A program made the translations under genes and the position numbers. 64,000 bases of DNA from Gloeophyllum trabeum ATCC 11539 (taxonomy: Eukaryota; Basidiomycota; Agaricomycetes; Gloeophyllales; Gloeophyllaceae), in NCBI RefSeq assembly GCF_000344685.1, contig NW_006920415.1, forward strand, positions 1,186,950 to 1,250,949, read 5' to 3'. The notes beneath the pieces are model-generated. The model was not told the DNA's origin and ran no database searches. It was given only the letters and a program-made list of their open reading frames with translations. Shown piece by piece: positions 57,618 through 64,000 of this stretch. The first letter of the stretch is position 1. The number at the start of each line of letters is the position of its first letter.

Positions 57618-59222
57618 ATGGAACCCTTACCAGCTTGCCGTCTCGTACACATTGTACCGGACGGCGTAGACGTCACAGTTTATGAAGGGCCGGGGAGCGC
57701 ATTCAAAGCCCTCCGGTCCACCTATACACATCGTTACCTCGTCACGGTGGACATCGCAGGGTTAACTTCACACCTCTGGTCCGTAGGTGCAGAGGGACCA
57801 GTCCAGATGGCTACAATGACACCGTCCCTGCCTGGAAACCTCACTAGAAACGGGAATATGGTTGGACGGATGGACTCGGCTCCAGTGCTAGTCGTGGGGG
57901 CTAGCCGCTTCGACCTAGACATGGACGAAGAAGATGAGTGGAGTGTGTTGAGGCTGTATGATTTAGAGACAGGAAAGTTGGCTCAGGATGTCCAGCTGCC
58001 CCGCATGAAGGACTGGATGCATCAAGGGGACTACATGGCTGTGACCATCCGCAGCTGCTCGGATGACACCTACCAGGTCGTTGTCCTCCTCAGGCTTATT
58101 TGCGGCACGTTGAGGGAGGTCAGTCGCTTCCGAACTGCGCCAGAACCAGAAAATTTCCTTCTGCGCGCGGTGGACGATGAGACTATCCTCATGGGTCTTT
58201 CCATCGACTATGCACTCTCCGACAATAACGACCTCACTCTGACAATGCGGTCGCCTGGCAGCGCTCTCAATAGCATCGTGTTGTCTGCGATAGGCGGGCC
58301 TTCGGATTGGCTGCGGATCGAAGCGGTGGAGGACCTCCCCCTGAATCCAGGATAGCCCTCTCAGTCTGTGAAACCAGCTCAGAGTACGAATTTCAGTATC
58401 AGGAAAATACCATCCATGTGATACAGCTTCCGTCCCCCGCAAAAGTCTGGAGCAAGCACCTCCCATTCCATACTGCATCATTCAGCTATCTCCCTTCCCT
58501 TGGGATGATAGCCGCGGTCTCTCGCCCCATCGAGAATAATGATTCAACTCACCCATTCATGAATGAAGCTTGTATTCCTACTAGATCCCAAGGACGGTTC
58601 TAGGATGCGAGAAACGCACTTGCTCTGGGAGGCTCCGGCGTATGTAATGGCTCATTGCAACGCGGGTCTACCACCTGATGTGCTGGTGGTTGTGACTTAC
58701 GAGGCTCTGATGTCCGTAACTCCTCTTAAGGATATCTTGGGTGATCAACTACAGACGAAGGACGGTCAGGGTGTACTTCTCCCGCGGAAGGTAGATGTCA
58801 ACCCAATGCCTTACGTTACGGAAGACACTGGGCATATAACGATACGAGAGCCGTCGCCCAATTCATCATGGGTATCTCATACTATTGTTACCTCCCATGG
58901 AGTGCTTCTCTTCCCGCTAAAAGGTTCGGACTTTTATTTGTGGCTTGAATGGCTGGGTGTACGCACATTTCCAGGATTCCCTGCGAGTTGCTGTTGCGTA
59001 TGTGGAGAGCAATGCATATGGTTGTATCCAGAAGTACCTGAGATTGTGCTTTTCTTGTTCATGATCATAGGTTTACTCATCGGGCTCCCGGCTCGCGATG
59101 ATTTCACGTGCTCAGCGCATAACCGGTGCTCCATGTCTGCGATAGTAAAACTGCTCTACGTCCCATTGCATACTTTGTCAAAGTTTTTTGCCAGAGCCGT
59201 GATGTTCTGTATGAGGCTTTGA
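57618..59222 (+). pseudogene. WD40-like beta-propeller protein, frameshifted copy
   Basis: Sister of the gene at 55710. It opens MEPLPACRLVHIVPDGVD and keeps the same blades (THRYLVTVDIAGLTSHLWSV, EWSVLRLYDLETGKLAQDV). The first frame stops near 58355 after a shift close to a CCCCC run where the sister reads SRVALSVWE. A second frame holds ESRIALSVCETSSEYEFQYQ up to about 58560, where another shift leads to KLVFLLDPKDGSRMRETHLL. The sister's stop codon is changed to TTG in DFYLWLEW, so the last frame runs on about 90 residues to 59222. Sequencing error is possible for the C run, but two shifts plus a lost stop make a pseudogene more likely. Confidence 0.65.
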
Positions 59223-59390
59223 GGCCTCACTCGATAGGTCTACCGGTACCGTGTTGAGCGCCATAAAATGCCACAATGTAGCAATAGCACAGCCACCCCC
59301 GCTCTTCTAGTAACCGGGTAACCCGGTGAGGCATGAGACCGGTGCGAAAGGAAGCTTGTTATGCTATGTACATATACGCGCAGCTGCACC

Positions 59391-62128
59391 ATGAATGATG
59401 ATACTGCCATGGATTCCGCACCCCCTGGTCCTGTGTACCTCGCCTATCGGGTGCCTGCTTTGCTGGTACCCCTATGTGCTTTATATGTCGCGAACGATAT
59501 CGCCGAACGTGCTTACGGACTTCGAGTCTCAGGGTGGCTCCTGACGCTATTATACGTCGTCGCAATTCCTATCTACGTGATTGTGTCTTCCAGAGTGAAT
59601 GAATATTTGGACAACAGGGCGGCAGCGGCGGTGGGAGCTGTTGTGCCCACAAAGTTGGCGCATAGGTGGCCCCTTGGTCTGGATATCATCAAGGACAATA
59701 TCACTTCATTCAAAGAAAACCTTCCAAGTAGGTTGCAGTCCTCTGTTGTCAAATTTATGTCTGAATAGCATCGTAGGTGATAATCTGCTTCGGTACACGG
59801 AGGAGTATGGAAACACATTTAATTTTCGAATTCTTGGCGAGAATCGAGTGAGTGCCATGTAATCCAGTTCTTCAGCGATGTTATGTTGACTGTTGGTTCA
59901 GGTAGTTACAATAGAGCCGGAACATATCAAGGCAATTGAGAAATTCTAACTTGACTGGCGGCGGGCTCACTTGCGTGCTCACTTGCGCACTATTAGGCAC
60001 TCTTGGCAACGGAGTTCAATAACTTCGAGAAGGGTGAGAGTCATTGGGTCGTACTTCAAATCCTGTTTCATGGCCTCAATCAGGCCCCGTAATCAAAAGA
60101 CAGTTGAAGTCTGTGCTCGGGAGCGGCGTGTTCAGCTCAGACGGTAACGCCACGTTGTATGTCCGAATCGCAGCTTACCTGACGATTCTTTACAGGCGAG
60201 ATGTGGAAGTGCGTTATTCAACTCAAGCGATGTTTTTGCTCCCGTCGTATTCATGTTCTCATGGACATATGCGCGTAGATTCCACCGCTCGATGACCCGG
60301 CCCTTTTTCACCAAGGACCGTATCAGCCACTTCGACATCTTCGAGCGCCACGCGGAAGACGCCATCGACCAGATGAAGGCACGCTTCAAGGAGGGCTTCG
60401 CGGTCGACTTCCAGGTAAGTACCCCACACACATACCTCTGTGCCGTATAACCTCACACTGCACACCTACGCACTAGGACTTGATAGCGCGGTTCACACTG
60501 GACTCGGCGACGGAGTTCCTCTTCGGTCACGATGTACACTCCCTCTCCGCGGGGCTACCGTACCCCGAATCGGCGGTGGAGGCCAAGTACGCGAACGAAG
60601 CAAACTTGAAGCACCCATCGACGGCCTTTGTCAAGGCTTTCGCCGACGCCCAGGCGAAGCTTGCCATGCGAGGGCGCTTTGGCTCTGCGTGGCCGCTCAC
60701 CGAATTCTGGGAGGACTCGGCGAAGAAGTGCATGGGGCCGATAAACGCATTTATCGAGCCGATCCTGCAGGATGCTCTCGAGAGGAAGAACAACGACAAG
60801 GCAGGAGCGGAGGCCGAGGGTGCGGACAGGGAGGTGAAGGACGGGGAGACGCTGTTGGACCATCTGGTGCATTGTACTGAAGGTCGGGAAGAGTTACCTG
60901 GTGCCGTCGTGTATACTGACGTGAAGTTTAGACCAGACTATACTGAAAGACGAGATTCTCAACATGCTTGTAGCTGGCCGTGATACGGTGCGTAGTATGC
61001 CGTCGTGGATGCGGGTGTCTCATCATGTTGAGGTTTTCAAGACGGCGGGCACTTTGACGTTCATGGTCTACATGCTGTCACAGCATCCAGACATCCTCCG
61101 CCGCTTAAGGGAGGAGATCCTTACCAAGGTCGGGCCATCAAGGAGGCCTAACTACGACGATGTCAGGGAGATGAAGTACTTACGTGCAGTTATCAACGGT
61201 GCAATGTTTGTTTATGCTGCTTGGGACCGGAACTAATATGCCGCCACTTAGAAACCTTGAGATTGTTCCCTATTGTGTAAGTAACAATCCAGCATACCTA
61301 CTTTCGTTTAGATAACTGACGGAATGTGAATGCCAGTCCATTGAATGGCCGGTACGCCGTCCTTCTGGAACATTTTCCTTGGATATCACTCACGCGTCAG
61401 AATAAACAGCACGGCGATCAATCCGACGGTCTGGCCCTCAAAGAGGTCGGACGGTAAACCATATTACATTCCGGCTGGAACGAGGTACGATATTCTTGGG
61501 GTCACTATACGAATTACTCTTTGAGTTCCATTTCCTCAAAGGGTGCAATATTCAGTCATGCTCATGCACCGCCGGACGGACCTCTGGGGTCCTGATGGTA
61601 AGACATCATTCTGGCGAGATCATTGAGTAATCCGTAGCTGAGCTGCTTATGCCGCGTCAATACAGCTTTGCAGTTCGACCCCGACAGGTTCATCGACGAA
61701 CGCCTGCATAAATATCTGACGCCGAACCCTTTCATTTTCCTGCCTTTCAACGCCGGTCCGAGAATATGCCTGGGGCAACAGGTAATTCTTTCTTCAGTAA
61801 CCTCGATCTTTATTCACAGTGCTCTGATCTGTCTAGTTCGCATACAACGAGATGTCTTTTATGACGGTCCGCCTCCTCCAACATTTCTCCGGGATCTCCC
61901 TGGCACCAGACGCGCAGCCCGAGTCCTCGAAGCCGCCGGCAAGCTGGGCCACCGGCGAGGGGCGGAAGCCTGCGGAGAAGATACGACCAGCGCAGCACTT
62001 GACCCTTTACGCTACGGTTAGCCCGATTCTGACGCCGATCACTCGTGCTGATGTCTGACGTATATCCTCCTCTACAGGATGGGCTGTGGGTCAGAATGAC
62101 CGAGGCGAGCGATGACAGTACTGCCTGA
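59391..62128 (+). CDS. Cytochrome P450, CYP63-type, intact copy
   Basis: More than ten exons read through in frame. The N-terminus is hydrophobic ([20 protein letters not shown]). Then follow [160 protein letters not shown], the K-helix [60 protein letters not shown] and the haem loop [15 protein letters not shown]. The end is [14 protein letters not shown] at 62128. CYP63 enzymes of white-rot fungi oxidise alkanes and aromatic compounds; substrate here is unknown. One intron uses a GC donor at 59932. ATG 59409 is an alternative start. Confidence 0.8.
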
Positions 62129-63004
62129 AAGTGTCTGCGCGGACACAATTGCCTTCTCCGAGGCTGTTCTAGTCGTCTATATGAGTTTTCTGAGCATGTG
62201 TTATTGTAATGCATTCAATTGACATGGTGGCAGGGGCTTGGAACGCAGCGAAAGCTCATCAATGCTGTGTAATTGGTGTCCTTCCCATCAGGTGTAATCA
62301 TTCCCTATCCTGAAACATCCAACGCTCGAACATGCCCTCAACCCAGGGAACTATCAGTCGCGGGGCTCGGGCATCCCGTGTTTGGATTGTGAATATACAT
62401 GGAAGATCAGGGTTTCATGTCTGCAAGGGTTTTCCAACGCAAGGGCTCGCTATCCGCGCCATGTTACATTTGCCAGCTAATCGTCTCGTACATGCCGTCC
62501 CGGATGGCGTGAACGTCTATGAGGGAAGCGCATTCAAGGCCCTCGGTAGCGGAGATGATTCTCTGCGCATTCCACAAATTCATATCTCTGAGAGGATTTG
62601 CGCTGAATATAAGCCTGACGAATTGCAGCCTGAGATGCACTTACCCGGTACTGGACCCAGGGTCGGCTGCTCGCATCCAGTCAGTATTCGACCTTCTGCT
62701 CTCGATGACAACCCCAGTCGACTGTGTAGTCTACACCATCCCTGTCGGAGTCGTCTTCTACTGCGTCCATTACAGTGTCTAGCGTCAAAGAGCCTCGATG
62801 AGGATAGAGACACTGGCACTCGGTGGATCGTCAGGGCTAATTATAAGTCTCAGAAGCTTCGAAGGGACCCACAACGTCAAATAAGATCGAGATTTATCGA
62901 TCGATCAATAGTCACGTGATCATTCCTAAATTTTGGAAATCCCAGACTCAGTGCTTTCAGAGGCCTCAGCCACCGTCGACGCCGACACTGCTCACGTCCT
63001 TGGG
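62129..63004. other. Stretch between the P450 and UTP10, with a propeller relic
   Basis: Apart from the relic at 62461-62547, nothing coding was recognised. The UTP10 promoter must lie in the right part. Confidence 0.5.
62461..62547 (+). pseudogene. Relic of the beta-propeller protein (third copy)
   Basis: About 29 residues, MLHLPANRLVHAVPDGVN followed by VYEGSAFKALG, match the opening of the propeller copies at 55710 and 57618. Homology then stops. Confidence 0.7.
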
Positions 63005-64000
63005 ATGGTCTCCAGTCTCGCTGCGCAGCTCGCGCAAGGCGCGTCCCTAAACACCTCTCTTCTGGTCGACCGGTCTAAACGAAAATGGGCGGAATCATAT
63101 CTGTTCACTGGACGAGAGGCGGACCAGCATGACCTCGATTCTATACACGCTCTGGGTGTCAGCGGATTCATACGACTCAAGACACTTAATCCTGCACTGA
63201 ATGCATACGAAGATGCCCTGTTCTCTGATGCTACGAAGGGACTTGACCGAACACTTTTGAATGTGACGGCGAACGCGGAGCTGGATAAGAATATCGCAGG
63301 ATGCTTGAGACTCCTTGGTCCGTATCTGATGGATGCACCGACCGGGAGAGTGATTGAATGGCTTGTGAGGAGATTCAGGTATGTAATGGTGTTTATTCTG
63401 ACTCTCTGTCCCCAATGAGGTCACCTGCTGGTCGGAGAATTGGCCATAACAGTGACTTGGCTTTCGCTTGAATGTCAAGTCGCAGAAATGACCGCGTCTC
63501 CGACCGGTATGGATTCTTCGTGGGCATTGGAGGGGCTGTGCTTTTCAGCCAGCTTGTGCCTCACCTCCGAGGCAAAGCAGCCAGTGAAACGCGTTACTGA
63601 ACCACCATAATCTAGAATAAACGAATTCAACGTTGAGAACGTCCTCCGGCTGTTCCTCCCTTACCATGATTCCCCCCATTTCGCGAAAATGGTCTCCATT
63701 TTGCACCTCGACAAGCAGTCGAAATGGGCGTTTCTGCTCCCCTTCAAAGCCGCCGCCCAGTACCTCCCTCGTACCGCTCTTGTGACCGAGATGACGCGAA
63801 ACACAGATCTCGCTCGTTTCGTTGCATCACTTTTCCCCAGTGCCCTCGAAGAGAGTTCCACCTATCGCGCACTCGTCGCTTTCCACACCGGCGCTCTGCT
63901 GGACTTCATCGCTGCGACCAAGTCTCTCAATGAAGGACAACTGGCGTTTGTCCTTCCGGCGCTGTTGAAGCCTCTGCAGGTTACCACACCTGAGAAGACG
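63005..64000 (+). CDS. UTP10: U3 snoRNA-associated protein UTP10 (HEATR1), N-terminal part
   Basis: Partial gene cut by the window end. Exon one (63005-63378) starts MVSSLAAQLAQGASLNTSLL, then VDRSKRKWAESYLFTGREAD, QHDLDSIHALGVSGFIRLKT and MDAPTGRVIEWLVRRFR. After an intron (63379-63615, long for this genome) it goes on with INEFNVENVLRLFLPYHDSP, HFAKMVSILHLDKQSKWAFL, PFKAAAQYLPRTALVTEMTR and DLARFVASLFPSALEES. This is the well-conserved start of UTP10, a HEAT-repeat scaffold of about 2000 residues in the small-subunit processome that matures 18S rRNA. The ATG at 62933 is in frame, but 63005 fits the family start. Confidence 0.93.

Noticed and set aside
1..64000. CRISPR arrays, operons or bacterial promoters
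   Set aside because: No direct-repeat and spacer pattern; the window is clearly intron-rich fungal DNA.

Overview
This is eukaryotic nuclear DNA from a filamentous basidiomycete. The evidence is gene structure and content: many introns of about 50-65 bp with GT/AG ends inside small exons, CT-rich tracts just upstream of start codons, a CYP63-type P450, a DUF7704-type protein and basidiomycete multi-pass membrane protein families. A wood-decay agaricomycete such as a polypore fits best, but the species is an inference.

Left part, about 0.15-26 kb, is mostly single-copy cellular genes. In order: a Def1/CUE-domain protein (-), a rhodanese plus dual-specificity phosphatase protein (+), a membrane-anchored YtcJ-type amidohydrolase (-), a TAF3/TAF8-like histone-fold protein (+), translation factor eIF5A (-), a two-LIM-domain protein (+), a DUF7704 membrane protein (+), a single-span membrane protein (-), a zinc-free MDR oxidoreductase (+), a PPR protein (+) and an unidentified proline-rich protein (-). 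A short inverted-repeat element at about 20.1-21.6 kb carries an assembly gap.

From 26.4 to 30.2 kb, four related small genes stand head to tail on the minus strand with a period of about 1.1 kb. Each has an acidic start, a conserved Asp-Trp-Ala core just before an intron, then an Arg-Gly motif and a lysine-rich tail. I recognise no family. This is the most original feature of the window.

The right part, 31.5-63 kb, mixes anchor genes (TFIIE-beta, an FAD oxidoreductase, choline-phosphate cytidylyltransferase PCT1, and UTP10 at the right edge) with accessory genes present twice, often in opposite orientation. These pairs are a CYP63-type P450 (broken copy at 31.5-34.1 minus, apparently intact copy at 59.4-62.1 plus), a seven-span membrane protein (38.4-40.0 minus and 44.1-45.7 plus), a secreted cysteine-containing protein (broken copy 46.8-47.4 plus, intact 53.8-54.7 minus), a decayed membrane protein (40.0-40.8 and 47.5-49.0, both minus) and a beta-propeller protein (three copies between 55.7 and 62.6 plus). 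The broken P450 carries an internal inversion of about 0.4 kb with breakpoints at GGCC. Three more small inverted-repeat elements lie here: two with TA target duplications (46.1 and 49.0 kb) and a long fold-back element (52.6 kb).

Both runs of N (20537-21111 and 49520-49994) sit between near-identical copies of the same sequence. In each case the end of the left contig repeats the start of the right contig, so the gaps are most likely unmerged overlaps and not missing DNA. Exon structures were read by eye from splice signals and protein continuity; no database search was possible.
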